A DNA stretch of 64,000 bases from Lytechinus variegatus (GCF_018143015.1 NC_054758.1:186001-250000), one strand, 5' to 3'; shown: positions 44,701-53,169, counted from the stretch's first letter. Notes: generated by a model not told the origin, from the letters alone. A program made the numbers and translations.

Positions 44701-47700
44701 GCACCCGATTACAACAAGTCTCTTATACACCACTATCAACCTGCATGCACACTGCGATCATCCCAATCTCGTCTCTTACATATTCCACTATCTAAAAATC
44801 CTGGGGCGATTGAGCCTTTGCTCATGCCGGACCAGCCCTGTGGAATTCACTACCACAGGAGCTGAAGAATTCAAACTCTGCAACATCCTTTAACCCTATC
44901 TAGGCCGGGGGGGGGGGGCCTCGGAGGCCCCCCCCTAAACAAATCGCGCGATATTTTCGCTGTGCGAAATTTTTTGACCGCGCCGCTCGGTGAGTTTTTA
45001 CTTTCAAGTCTTGCGCAACTTTTGAGACCAATTTTGCGTCCGAAATTACGCAACATTATGTAAGTGCATGTCAGACCGAAAATTGCTCAAAAACGTGATT
45101 TCGTGTACAAAGTCAATGCAAATTGTGTTTTCAACCAAAATTCATAAATGTATGATTATTTTTAGTTTTGCTAGTCTAAATGTATTCATTTTATGATTTT
45201 TATGATCACAGAAGAGTCCTCAACAAATTTCATTGAAAAAACAATGAAAAACAAAAGGTAAAAAAAAAACAAAGAAATACATAAGAAATTGCAAAAAACA
45301 ATATAATACATAAGAAAATGATTTGATATCACAATTTTTTTCATGTACTCTTGCTAAGGACACCACAAAGAGTTTCTATACCAAAAATTAGTACATTTGG
45401 AGCTTTATTTAGGGGGTTAGAGGAAAAAGTATGATTTCGCATACTAATTACGCATAAATTAGCATAATCACTTAATAGTGATTCGCATGAAATAAATTAC
45501 TATACAATCTTGTAGATTATGTCCCAGACAACCCGCGTGCCAATTTTCGGCGCGATCGCGCGGTCGACGGCCAAGATCTTAGGGGGGGGCCTGGGAGGCC
45601 CCCCCCCCCGGCCATAGGAACTCCCCAAATACTCGGCCTAGATAGGGTTAAAGGGATGGTCCAGGCTGAAAGTATTTATAGCTTAATAAATAAAGAATTC
45701 ACTGAGCAAAATGCTGAAATTTCATCAAAATCGGATAACAAATAAAGTTATTGAATTTTAAAGTTTAGCAATATTTTGTTCAAACAATCGTCATGAATAT
45801 TCATTAGGTAGGCTGATGATGTCACATACCCACTTGTTCTTTTGTATTTTATTATATGAAATTAGGTTTATTCAAATTTTTTCCTCCAAGAACTAGAAAA
45901 ATTGGATTGAAAACTGATTTAGTGCATTAGATATTTATTGCTGCAACTTATTTCATTATAAGGGAGACATATTATTCTCACAAGAATGAAATAATGAAGA
46001 AATTATGATTTTATGTAATAACATAAGAAAACGGAAAGTGGAGATATGACATCATCACCCCACCTGATGAATATTCATGACAACTGTTTTCACAAAATAT
46101 TGCTAAACTTCAATAACTTTATTATTTGTTATCTGACTTTGATGAAACTTTCGGCATTTGCTCAGTAAATTCTACTCAATGTATTAAGATATATTTTCAG
46201 CACAGACCATCCCTTTAAGGGCAACCTAAATTGCATCTGTTCACCAGCAGGTGCTAGGTTTGAAGACAGACATTTTTTCTCCTTTTTTAATTTACCCTTT
46301 CTTGTACTTCTCTTAGTTCTCTTTACTTTTATGCTTTGCTCTCTTCTAAGTGCCTTGAGCATTTAATCCAAATTGACGTTATACAGATCATATGTATTAT
46401 TAGTATTAGACTATGATCCACTCTGATCCAATACAGCATACCTCAGCCTAGTAAACAATCTTATATCAATCTCTCTCTCTCTCTGATTAAATAGACTATG
46501 ATCCACCCAGACCCGACACAGTGACCTTGTGCCTCGGTCCTAGTCCAGCACCCACTGTTATGCCCTAACAGTAAACAATCTTATATCAATCTCTCTCTCT
46601 GTCTTATTAGACTATGATCCACCCAGACCCGACACAGTGACCTTGTGCCTCGGTCCTAGTCCAGCACCCACTGTTATGCCCTAACAGTAAACAATCTTAT
46701 ATCATTCTCTCTCTCTCCGTGTCGTATTAGACTATGATCCACCCAGACCCGACACAGCGACCATCAGCCGCTGCCCTAGTCCAGCACCCACTGTTATGCC
46801 CTAACAGTAAACAATCTTTCACCCAACTCAAAAGGGAGCTAAATGTTGCAAAGTTTCAGAATGCAGTCCTCTCCAGGTAAGATACTAGTAGATGGTTGGA
46901 GTTTTATTGAAATATCCTTTAGAAATAGAAAATAAAATGAAACATGTCTTTAAAGGTCAAGTCCACCTCAGAAAAAATGTTAATTTGAATTATTGGAGAA
47001 AAGTCAGATAAGCACAATGCTGAAAATTTCATCAAAATTGGATGTAAAAGAAGAAGAAAGTTATGACATTTCAAAGTTTCGCTTATTTTTAACAGAATAT
47101 TTATATGAATGAGCCAGTTACATCCAAATGAGAGAGTCGATGATGTCACTCACTCACTATTTCTTTTGTTTTTTATTGTTTGAATTATACATTATTTCAA
47201 TTTTTACAAATTTGACATGTTCAGGGAGGAATGAAACTTCCATTTCACATGACACTGACGAGAAGAAAAATAAATAATTTCATATAATAAAATACAAAAG
47301 AAATAGTGAGTGAGTGATGTCATCAGTTCCTCATTTGCATACTGACCAAGATGTGCATAAACTCTTTGTGAAATTAAGCGAAACTTTAAAATGCCCTAAC
47401 TTATTATTTTACATCCGATTTTGATGAAATTTTCAGTGTTATGCTTGTTGAATTTTTCTCTTTTTATTCAAATCAAGTTTTTGTTGGGGTGGACTTGTCC
47501 TTTAATGTCCACCAAGGGAAACACAAAATGTGGCCTTTACAGACAGGTGGCTGCTATAGACAGTTTGCCTCCATGGGAATCAGTTTTAGTGGTCACTATA
47601 GGCAGGTGGCTGTTATGAACAGGTGACCACTAACATAGGTTACACTGTAGTAGCAAAGTATATTAGTAAAGGCAGATAAGAGACTATTTTCAGGATTCTA

Positions 47701-48942
47701 ACTAACATTTCCAGCTACTTTGTAAAGGCACATTGTCAACAGACAGATATGCATCTTTACTTCAGGAATCCTGCATTCAGATTTTCATTATGATAAATCA
47801 TCACAGTCACCATAGATTAAATAATGCAGACTGCATGAAAGCTGCGATGAAAAGATGCATAACAAGATTCCTGCTTAAGCTACTTGACAACCTTCAACTC
47901 ACCTTCTGGAAGGTACAGATTTAAGCGTCTGCCCTTTGGCATTAGAGTAGCTCAAGACATTTTCCAAGAGAAGATGGACATGATTCTCGCGCAGTGCCCA
48001 GGCACAGGAAAATGAAACCATTGGAACAAGATAGTTTGTGTGAAAACAGACAAATCATAGAAAGTTTGAGAAAAATTGAATAAATAATAAGAAAGTTATG
48101 AGCATTTGAAGTTTAGATAAGTATTTTAATGTAGATCCTCTCATTGGCAATGTAACAAAGATGTGTGATATCACATGTGAACAACTTTCCCACTGCTTTT
48201 GTGTATATTTCACTCAAAATGCCTCTTTTATCACATCTATCATTAGAGCATATATTCTTATTTTAGGAGGGCTTGTAATTCAGATTTTCAAACAATATAT
48301 TATGAATAAAGAGTTTGTATCACCATAAGAAATAGCAAAAAGAGACATTTTAGGGGTATTTTATAGTCCATCAAAGGGAAAGTTGTTCACATGTGACGTC
48401 ACACATCCTTGTCTCATTGCCAATAGGAGGATCTCCATAGCATTAGTGATTGCAATATTCAAATGCTCATAACTTTCTCATTATTTGTCTGATTTTCTCT
48501 TATTATTTGATTATTCTCTTTCCACACAAGCCCACTTGTTCCAAGGGTTTCATTCCCCTAAGACAAGTTTCCTAATCATGATTGCAAACCTCATGTCAGA
48601 CAGGAATCACCCAAGCTGTACAGACCAGCAGTCATTGATATATCAAGATGTCCATGAACGAAAATTCATGTTGTAAACTTGTATTAGTGTACTAGCATAT
48701 CAATGAGGTTTCTTTTGGTGTTATGAAAGAATCATTTTCAAATACCTTTTCATGTAACAATAACAACGAAAAGAAAACAACAACAATGCAAACTTTGTTT
48801 CCCTTTGTTTTCCAGGGAACTTAGCGAGGCTCGCAATGCAAACCAGAAAGGAGGAAGCACCATGAACCCTCCTAAATCAAGGTCTAATTCTCGACTCGTT
48901 GGAAAGAAGGTTAATAGAAGTATGAGCCTTACTATATATTGA
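29032..48942 (+). CDS. WEE1: WEE1 mitosis-inhibitor kinase, ten exons, 639 residues
   Basis: The product is a nuclear kinase that phosphorylates the Tyr15 equivalent of CDK1 and delays mitosis. Coding exons: 29032-29786, 33424-33496, 34305-34474, 35392-35513, 36570-36716, 38558-38683, 41492-41577, 42966-43133, 46731-46876 and 48816-48942; the summed length is 1920 bases with a consistent frame. The N-terminal region (1-276) is rich in Ser/Thr-Pro and holds the WEE1 motifs [13 protein letters not shown] (about 154-166) and [11 protein letters not shown] (about 229-239). The kinase domain starts near 288: GSGEFGSV (299-306), catalytic K321 in YAIKK, NEYCNGGSLAD, HMDIKP with D419, and DLG (466-468) in place of DFG, a family hallmark. 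The C-terminus [11 protein letters not shown] matches vertebrate WEE1. Human WEE1 has 646 residues. ATG 29032 is preferred (A at -3, family-like start) although the frame stays open upstream. Confidence 0.96.
29787..32414. other. WEE1 intron 1, 5' part
   Basis: AT-rich with a long G run at 30867-30884. No repeat family or exon is recognised. Confidence 0.5.
32417..32550. mobile_element. Short MITE
   Basis: GTTCTGTAACACAAAGGTTA at the left is mirrored by ATTGCTAAGCTTTGTGTTCT at the right. The interior has ATTGATTTTACATT and GGAATCAATCGC. Target duplication not resolved. Confidence 0.6.
32869..33293. mobile_element. hAT-like MITE
   Basis: The ends are AGACCTGCCAACC and GGTTGGCAGGTCT, flanked by AGCTCACC (32861-32868) and GGCTCACC (33294-33301), a 7-of-8 match. 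It lies in WEE1 intron 1, 130 bp upstream of exon 2. Confidence 0.7.
33424..33496 (+). CDS. WEE1: WEE1 exon 2 (residues 252-276)
   Basis: Encodes a strongly acidic linker, [18 protein letters not shown], between the N-terminus and the kinase domain. Acceptor GATCAG, donor GTAATA, ends in phase 0. Confidence 0.9.
33647..33950 (+). mobile_element. tRNA-derived SINE, copy 1
   Basis: It has an A box in TGGCCCAGTGGATTAG and a B box GGATCGAATCCC, then the body phrases CAGCAAGAAATTGAT and CCCAGGTGAGGTGAATGGG, ending in a TTATTATTTAT tail. Related copies are at 35770 and 53481. It lies in WEE1 intron 2. Confidence 0.75.
34305..34474 (+). CDS. WEE1: WEE1 exon 3 (residues 277-333)
   Basis: Encodes [10 protein letters not shown] and the nucleotide-binding lobe: glycine loop GSGEFGSV and K321 in FYAIKK. 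Acceptor TTACAG, donor GTAAGT, ends in phase 2. Confidence 0.95.
34519..34831. mobile_element. MITE with ~30-bp terminal inverted repeats
   Basis: The left end GGCCTGTATTCTGAAGTCAG and the complement of the right end GGCCCATATTCTGAAGTCGG pair well. It lies in WEE1 intron 3. Target duplication not clear. Confidence 0.65.
34832..35391. other. Rest of WEE1 intron 3
   Basis: AT-rich; no element or exon recognised. Confidence 0.45.
35392..35513 (+). CDS. WEE1: WEE1 exon 4 (residues 333-374)
   Basis: Encodes [27 protein letters not shown] and QNEYCNG, a hallmark WEE1 block. The acceptor is TTACAG and the donor GTAAGT at 35514, ending in phase 1. The last 33 bases and the donor are repeated in tandem just downstream. 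Confidence 0.95.
35481..35689 (+). repeat. Five tandem copies of the exon 4 3' end and its splice donor
   Basis: The unit is 37 bp (once 40) and holds the last 33 exon bases plus GTAA. Copies start at 35481 (true exon), 35518, 35558, 35595 and 35632, with a sixth partial from 35676. Candidate donors are at 35514 (GTAAGT), 35551 (GTATAA), 35591 (GTAGGT), 35628 (GTAGGT) and 35665 (GTAAGT). Use of any later donor reads a TAA at 35546-35548. Confidence 0.92.
35770..35870 (+). mobile_element. tRNA-derived SINE, truncated copy 2
   Basis: TGGCCCAGTGGATTAG and GGTTTGAATCCCAGCCATGG match the head of the SINE at 33647. The body breaks off soon after. Confidence 0.65.
36198..36255. repeat. Long hairpin in WEE1 intron 4
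   Basis: TGTTGTGTGTCGTACGGGAC and TGTCTCGTACGACACACAAC form a ~24-bp stem around a short AGAA-containing loop. It is probably the relic of a palindromic MITE. Confidence 0.6.
36570..36716 (+). CDS. WEE1: WEE1 exon 5 (residues 374-423)
   Basis: Encodes GSLADIIS, the helix [16 protein letters not shown] and the catalytic loop LVHMDIKP with D419. Acceptor TTTCAG, donor GTAAGT, ends in phase 1. The residue after KP is Gly, where human WEE1 has Ser. Confidence 0.95.
36840..37571. mobile_element. Tc1/mariner-like MITE
   Basis: The termini are AACCCCTCAAAAAAAGTT and its near-perfect inverse. TA lies on both sides (36838-36839 and 37572-37573). The interior holds two diverged copies of a ~200-bp block (CATCATGTCTGTGTATTTCA family). 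It lies in WEE1 intron 5. Confidence 0.8.
37581..38390. mobile_element. piggyBac-like TTAA element
   Basis: The ends are CCCTATATAGCC and GGCTATATAGGG, flanked by TTAA (37577-37580 and 38391-38394). Poly(G) and poly(C) runs lie just inside the two ends. It has relatives at 42341, 43263 and 44894. No transposase is seen. Confidence 0.8.
38558..38683 (+). CDS. WEE1: WEE1 exon 6 (residues 423-465)
   Basis: Encodes NIFITKK, then an acidic insert ([15 protein letters not shown]) that is variable in the family, then LTYKIG leading into DLG. Acceptor ATTCAG, donor GTAGGT, ends in phase 1. Confidence 0.93.
38695..39101. mobile_element. MITE beginning 12 bp past the exon 6 donor
   Basis: CAGGGTGCTACGTAAC at the left and GTAGCGTCCTG at the right are inverse partners. 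Two inner copies of CAATTCGGGCAAGT or ACAATCGGGCAAGT are present. No convincing target duplication. Confidence 0.55.
39515..41102. mobile_element. Outer MITE with fold-back interior
   Basis: The left end GGCCGAATTCACAAAGGTG and the complement of the right end GGCCCGAATTCACAAAGGTG pair, as do CCATGGTTTACGCAGATTTC and its inverse near 41045. The interior includes an inserted TA element and a palindromic region at 40640-40990. It lies in WEE1 intron 6. Confidence 0.7.
39592..40627. mobile_element. Tc1/mariner-like element nested in the outer MITE
   Basis: Ends CCGTAAGTAACGGTGTATTA and the exact inverse, flanked by TA (39590-39591 and 40628-40629). The inverted repeat extends into AACCGCACC. It is 1036 bp long; I could not recognise a transposase. 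Confidence 0.78.
41492..41577 (+). CDS. WEE1: WEE1 exon 7 (residues 465-493)
   Basis: Encodes GDLGHVTSI, holding the DLG metal-binding motif, and the activation segment [17 protein letters not shown]. Acceptor TTTCAG, donor GTAGGT, ends in phase 0. Confidence 0.95.
41578..42340. other. WEE1 intron 7, 5' part
   Basis: Nothing recognised apart from a short partial echo of exon 7 sequence (GGTGATGTTAGGTTTTTACC) at 41647-41666. Confidence 0.5.
42341..42842. mobile_element. TTAA element, decayed copy
   Basis: The interior matches 43263-44042 (GCAGGTTGCCTGGGAC, TTTCATGCGAATCGCTGT) and ends in a C run, CGGCG and TTAA (42843-42846). The left TTAA is lost. It ends about 120 bp before exon 8. Confidence 0.65.
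42966..43133 (+). CDS. WEE1: WEE1 exon 8 (residues 494-549)
   Basis: Encodes [19 protein letters not shown], the helix F region, and [12 protein letters not shown]. Acceptor TTTCAG, donor GTATGG, phase 0 at both ends. Confidence 0.95.
43240..44251. mobile_element. MITE split by a TTAA insertion
   Basis: GGGGGTGTTTCACAAAGATT at the left and the inverse of GAAACACCCCC at the right are its ends. After the inserted element, the sequence resumes with GTATGACTTAAAAGTCGCAC, mirrored by TAAGTCATACTTAAATC near the right end. Confidence 0.65.
43263..44042 (+). mobile_element. piggyBac-like TTAA element, copy in a MITE
   Basis: Ends CCCTATCTAGGCCGGGG and its inverse, with TTAA at 43259-43262 and 44043-44046. 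Poly(G) and poly(C) runs are just inside the ends. It is 780 bp, in the opposite orientation to 44894-45647. Confidence 0.82.
44894..45647 (-). mobile_element. piggyBac-like TTAA element, inverted copy
   Basis: TTAA at 44890-44893 and 45648-45651, ends CCCTATCTAGGCCGGGG and inverse. It is similar along its length to the complement of 43263-44042. The right TTAA is shared with the next element. Confidence 0.82.
45652..46214. mobile_element. TTAA MITE abutting the previous one
   Basis: Ends AGGGATGGTCCAGGCTGAAA and the inverse of TTTTCAGCACAGACCATCCC, flanked by TTAA (45648-45651 and 46215-46218). The inner sequence is itself partly palindromic (GATGAATATTCATGAC and GTCATGAATATTCATTAG). Confidence 0.82.
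46410..46730 (+). pseudogene. Three tandem decoy copies of the exon 9 acceptor and 5' part
   Basis: Copies start at 46410 (85 bp, internally deleted), 46495 (116 bp) and 46611 (120 bp). Each begins TAG|ACTATGATCCAC and the second and third continue through CCTAACAGTAAACAATCTTA. Each copy ends in its own CT-rich tract and a new TAG acceptor. In copies two and three the codon matching Arg559 is TGA (46522-46524 and 46638-46640), so splicing to them would stop translation at once. The true exon follows directly. Confidence 0.9.
46731..46876 (+). CDS. WEE1: WEE1 exon 9 (residues 550-598)
   Basis: Encodes [20 protein letters not shown], ending the kinase domain, and then [15 protein letters not shown], the C-terminal helix of the family. 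Acceptor GTATTAG, donor GTAAGA, ends in phase 2. It is the fourth and only functional copy of a tandem series. Confidence 0.93.
46954..47501. mobile_element. TTAA MITE
   Basis: Ends AGGTCAAGTCCACC and GGTGGACTTGTCCT, flanked by TTAA (46950-46953 and 47502-47505). The interior is roughly mirror-symmetric around ATGACACTGACG. It lies in WEE1 intron 9. Confidence 0.82.
47506..47879. other. WEE1 intron 9, short unassigned stretch
   Basis: It contains two imperfect copies of GACAGGTGGCTGCTATAGAC at 47541-47615, reminiscent of a minisatellite. No gene is seen. Confidence 0.4.
47880..48005 (+). mobile_element. Reverse-transcriptase fossil of an LTR-type retroelement (Ty3/gypsy-like)
   Basis: A short stretch reads [18 protein letters not shown], the conserved RT block around PFG of Ty3/gypsy-like pol. 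Only this piece is recognisable, with no LTRs or other pol parts nearby. It is broken and looks old. Confidence 0.6.
48006..48561. mobile_element. MITE with ~50-bp imperfect inverted ends
   Basis: Left GGAAAATGAAACCATTGGAA pairs with the complement of the right end, GGGGAATGAAACCCTTGGAA. A related end with an adjacent TTAA occurs at 18035. The boundaries here are less certain because the flanking TTAA is lost. Confidence 0.6.
48816..48942 (+). CDS. WEE1: WEE1 exon 10 (residues 598-639, stop)
   Basis: Acceptor TTCCAG after a TTTG-rich pyrimidine tract. It encodes [14 protein letters not shown] and the conserved [17 protein letters not shown] terminus followed by TGA. I could not choose a poly(A) site: AATAAA at 49752 and 49894 are both inside a MITE. 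Confidence 0.95.
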
Positions 48943-49019
48943 AGACTGATCAAGAATTACAATGTATAACCCAAGTACATGCCTTACCATATATATTGAA
49001 GACATATCATTGAGGCTCA

Positions 49020-49140
49020 TTCAAAGTTGCAGTACAAACCCCAGTTTAAGTGAAATTGATGACAAAGCTGGGATTTAAACTTACAACATGTTGATAGCGG
49101 GACCAATTGTTTAACCACTGATCCACACAACAAACCTCGG
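49020..49140 (-). mobile_element. tRNA-like SINE fragment
   Basis: On the minus strand, TGGATCAGTGGTTAAAC (A box) and GTTTAAATCCCAGC (B box) are spaced as in a tRNA. A similar piece lies at 50140-50225. Confidence 0.45.
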
Positions 49141-49431
49141 CAACAAATATTTGCTAGGGAGGGAGACATCCTTCTTTGCATGGCTGCAAAGCCCATTGTC
49201 TAATCGAATTTCTTCTGAAATCCATGATGATGACATGACAATTTCTCATAGAAAATTTTGAAAAAAATGTTCTTTCTAAATTTGTTTTGAAATTTATAGC
49301 TCCAGCGATCATTTGGCCAGTAGCTTTGCATGCTTGCATGGTTTTAAACTTAACATAACAATCTGCTCATGCAGCTTTAATGCTTTGCTGATTTAACCAA
49401 TTACTTATGATACGTTTTACATCTTAGTTAA

Positions 49432-50077
49432 AAATCAAGTCCACCCAAGAAAAATGTTGATTTGAATCAATAGAGAAATATCAGACAAGCTTAATTCTGC
49501 AAATTTCATCCAAATCGGATGTAAAATAAGAAAGTTATGACATTTTAAGTTTCGCTTATTTTTCACAAAATAGTTATATGCACAATTTAGTCACATGCAA
49601 ATAAGAGAATCGATGATGTCCATCACGCACTATTCCTTTTGTATTTATTGTTTGAATTATACAATATTTCTTTTTTACAGATATTACAATAAGGACCAAC
49701 TTGACTGAACCATAAAATTTAAAACGATGGTAATTCTACATGTTCAGGGAGAAATAAAACTTTGTTTCACATGACAATGAAGAGAAAATTAGAATATTTC
49801 ATGTAATAAGAATTCAAAAGAAATAGTGAGTGAGTGATGTCATCAGTCCCCTTATTTTCCTACAGACAGGAATGTTCATGTAACTTTTTTGTGAAATAAA
49901 GCAAAACTTATCAGTGTCATAACTTATTATTTTACATCCGATTTTGATGTAATTTTCAGTGTTATAATAATGATTCAGAGTATTTCTAAATCGCCAAATC
50001 CATATTATGTGTGCAAGGTGTTTTTTTTTCTCTCTCTCTTTATTCACATCAACTTTTTTGGGGGTTGGACTTGTCCT
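49432..50077. mobile_element. TTAA MITE, same family as 46954-47501
   Basis: Ends AAATCAAGTCCACCC and GGTTGGACTTGTCCT, with TTAA at 49428-49431 and 50078-50081. Likely within or just past the WEE1 3' UTR. Confidence 0.8.
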
Positions 50078-50139
50078 TTAATCGCTCATAGTTGCTTACA
50101 TTACAAATAAGAGAGATTACTCTTAGGCTTTTAATTTTT

Positions 50140-50225
50140 TGGTTTAAGTGAAATTGATGGGATTTAAACTCAAAAACATGGTGAAAGCGAGTCCAATGGT
50201 TTAACCACTGGCCCATACAACCCAA
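50140..50225 (-). mobile_element. tRNA-like SINE fragment
   Basis: The minus strand carries TGGGCCAGTGGTTAAACC and GAGTTTAAATCCC, matching the A and B boxes of the piece at 49020-49140. Confidence 0.4.
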
Positions 50226-50742
50226 TGTGACATTTCACCTGAACTGTCTTAATTACTACTTTTTTTAATAATGAGCAATTTTCAGTTTTAATAGAGATGT
50301 GTTTTAATTGTGGTCCTAAGTAACTTTTATTTTTTTTGCAAAAAAAAAAAGAAATCAAGAAATTATTCTTATTTGGTTTTATTTTCATGATGACTTTGAT
50401 GGTACGATACCAGGGATATTCTTCTACATTTATCAGAGCTACCATCAGGCCAGTTACATTCATTTTGAATATTCCTTTTCAGCTGTGTTTAGTATTTTAT
50501 ATCTTCTGACATAATGTATTTACTTGCCCGTAATTTGTCTTTAAAATGCAAAATAGTACTCCCAAATTCTTGAAGATTTTTATCAGTATTCCGGTTTGGC
50601 TTCCTTTGTATTGAATGTAGCTACTGAAAAGTAGTTTTATTTTGAGTCTGATATAAGGTTCTATGAAGGGCATTGCTCTTGAAGGTACGTATGTGTTGTG
50701 GATGGCAACAAAGTCCTCGCGTTTTGAAGTTACTTGACCTCC

Positions 50743-50904
50743 TGGGGGGGCGTTTCATCAATATTTTCATCCGACAAGTTGTCAGATCTGACAACTTTCC
50801 TGGATTCTGATTGGTTGAAAAGCACTGTTACTATAGTAACTGTCGGATTAAACAGGACTTGTCGGATAAAACGTCCGACAAGTCCTTTCATGAAACACTC
50901 CCCT
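50743..50904. mobile_element. Short MITE
   Basis: GGGGGGCGTTTCATCAATAT at the left and CTTTCATGAAACACTCCCC at the right are inverse partners, with inner CCGACAAGT copies also inverted. Confidence 0.6.
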
Positions 50905-50994
50905 GAACTGTATGATGATGGCTCATTGAGATGATTATTAGTTTGGTTTTACCTGTGCCTTTGATAGCTAAATCGAATTGAATCACTATGAAGC

Positions 50995-51205
50995 CTTGGT
51001 AATAATAGCGGTGCCCGCTGGGATAACAGTTTTCGAAACTGAAGTGGCTTCCCTGGGTAAATAATGGATACATGTAGGAATTAATTTCTTAAAAAGCTGT
51101 GTGCACCTGAATAGGTAGCCTAGCTTAGCCAGGTAATAATAATAGCGGTGCCCGCTGGGAGAACAGTTTTCGAAACTGAAGTGGCTACCCTGGGTATATA
51201 TACCA
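50995..51205. repeat. Tandem duplication of a ~65-bp block
   Basis: TAATAGCGGTGCCCGCTGGG through GAAGTGGCT and CCCTGGGTA occurs twice (about 51001-51062 and 51139-51201), almost unchanged. Function unknown. Confidence 0.65.
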
Positions 51206-52000
51206 ATTAATATCTCGTGAATAACTATGTACTACTTCTGAGTCTTCCACCATATAAGAATGATTATTTTAGGAATGCATCTTTGTCATGGGTACCTTTT
51301 AAGCTTGATATATTTGAGCACACGAATCATCCACACCTTTTTTCTATTCTGTAAAAGATTTTTCTTCTTTCATTTGCACTAATTCTTATCTTATATGTAT
51401 ATATCTTACTCAAAATCAGTACTTCATTATATTACCATTGTGTATTTTATCAATCTAAAAATCGCTTGAAATCAATTTTGGTATTAAAGCAAAGTCTTGA
51501 TAGTAATATGCATCACAGTTATGTCTGTATTCAGTGCTATATGAATGATGCATATTATTGTTTTAGCTTAAGTTTAATCTGCTAGGTTGTTTCATTTGGT
51601 TGCCATTTCATTCAATCAATTCTATGGATATAATTTCAGTCTCAAACTGAGATTGATTTCAAAGTTTTAAATTCATTTTTTATACTAGTATTGACATCCC
51701 TCATATTGTAAATAGACTTCTAAAATTATTGTAAATATATTTTCATGTCGGTATTTTCTTTTTCATCAAGTCTGGTTAAGTCAGGACTTGAGAGAAAGAT
51801 ATTTTACATAATTTGTGCCTTGAACTTCTTATTGTACTGCATTTATAATTGTTTCAGGAGCGACATCTTCTGGTGGATCTTTGCCTTTTTATTATGTTTT
51901 GGAGTTGATATTAAAAAAAATTCCAATGTGTCTTCCCTACATTATTATGTTGTTAATTTGAACAACACTAGTCAAGTATTCTGAGAGAATTATACTTTCA
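51206..52000. other. AT-rich stretch, nothing recognised
   Basis: No exon or repeat family is recognised. It may hold the distal WEE1 3' UTR. Confidence 0.35.
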
Positions 52001-52170
52001 GGTGTTAGAAATATACCATGGAGTTTGAACATAACACCAAACATATTTGAATTGATAGAAGAGAATGTATTATGATAACACCAAAGATTGTTACACTTAC
52101 ACTGTAATACTGGTGTCAAATGCTTGGTGTGGTCCTAACACTGATGGTGTAGTTTGACACCATTATTGAT
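52000..52170. mobile_element. MITE related to 2061-2261
   Basis: It shares the GGTGTTA/AACACC vocabulary and the phrases TTACACTGTAATACTGGTGT and CTTGGTGTGGTCCTAACAC. The ends are unclear. Confidence 0.4.
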
Positions 52171-52903
52171 ACAATGTATGGTCTCTGATCAGAAGGTCAA
52201 GAAAATATTTAGTGAATATTACACAACCATTGTGTAAAAAAAACAATCAAATATATATTCCCCAATGTAATTTATATCTTACTGTGTTTTTTTTTATATA
52301 AATAACCCTCGAAAAGATGAATTTATTTGGCAGTGAGTTTTAAGATGCATTGTTAGTTACACATATATACAGTGTGAACAAAGGACATTCTTGAAATTTA
52401 CACATTTAACAATCTAATCATGTGCTTCCAAAAAATAATACCGGTAATTGAGTCATAGATATCTTGATAAGAAGCAAGATTTTTTCTTGTTTATTTGTAT
52501 TATTGAGTATCATACAGTACAGACATTGAATTTTTACATTTTTTCGATACCAAGCCTTACTAAGTTAATATTATGTCACTTTGAAATATTATTATGTTAT
52601 CTTTTACAGTAATGGCACATTGTTTGTGTCTATCATTATTTTTAAAGGTCAGTATTCTCTCGTAATTTTTTTTTATGTATGAAGAGGAAGATATTTTTTC
52701 ATATAATAGTGCCTTATTTCTCTTCCTCTTTCTTGGTTGATATCAGCAATGTGTTTTATTTTGACTGTGTGTCAATACAATGCATCTATAGTTAAGTGAA
52801 CAGAAAAGATTAAAGCATAGAAAGTAATCAAATATTGTATTGTCAATGATTGGTTATTCTGCAGTAATATTCTTTGCTGAATCTCATTGGTAAATTGTCA
52901 TTT

Positions 52904-53169
52904 GGGCCCGGTCTTACAAAGAGTTGCGATTGATCCGATCAATCACAACTATGGACAGCCAGCGATGTCAACATCTGTTATGCATGTTTGATCAAAATAT
53001 TTTCTTACTATGATGTATATTTATGCATTCATTGTTTTCTTAAAAATTCACTGTGTTTCTCTTTGTTTACAAACTGTTCAAATTTCCTGTAGAAAAAATT
53101 ATGACGCTGATGGATTTCCATAGAGTTACGATTGATGGGATCAATCGTAACTCTTTGTAAGACGGGGCC
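52904..53169. mobile_element. MITE with ~30-bp inverted ends, copy 1
   Basis: GGCCCGGTCTTACAAAGAGT at the left and ACTCTTTGTAAGACGGGGCC at the right. GATTGATC and GATCAATC continue the symmetry. Confidence 0.7.

Larger units (their letters stand above)
44450..46407 (+). mobile_element. CR1-like LINE, 3' end, interrupted by two TTAA elements
   Basis: The 44450-44890 part encodes recognisable C-terminal reverse-transcriptase sequence in shifting frames: SATEKLVH, then LQNSAACNV, then [11 protein letters not shown] and [11 protein letters not shown], then a tail matching [11 protein letters not shown]-type sequence. Frameshifts and stops show it is dead. The coding tail resumes at 46215 (ATCC/TTTAAGGGCAACC) after 1.3 kb of inserted elements. 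It ends with CTTGAGCATTTAATCC and a short TTAGTATTA tail, the usual CR1-like 3' end. That tail abuts the first exon 9 acceptor copy. Confidence 0.72.
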
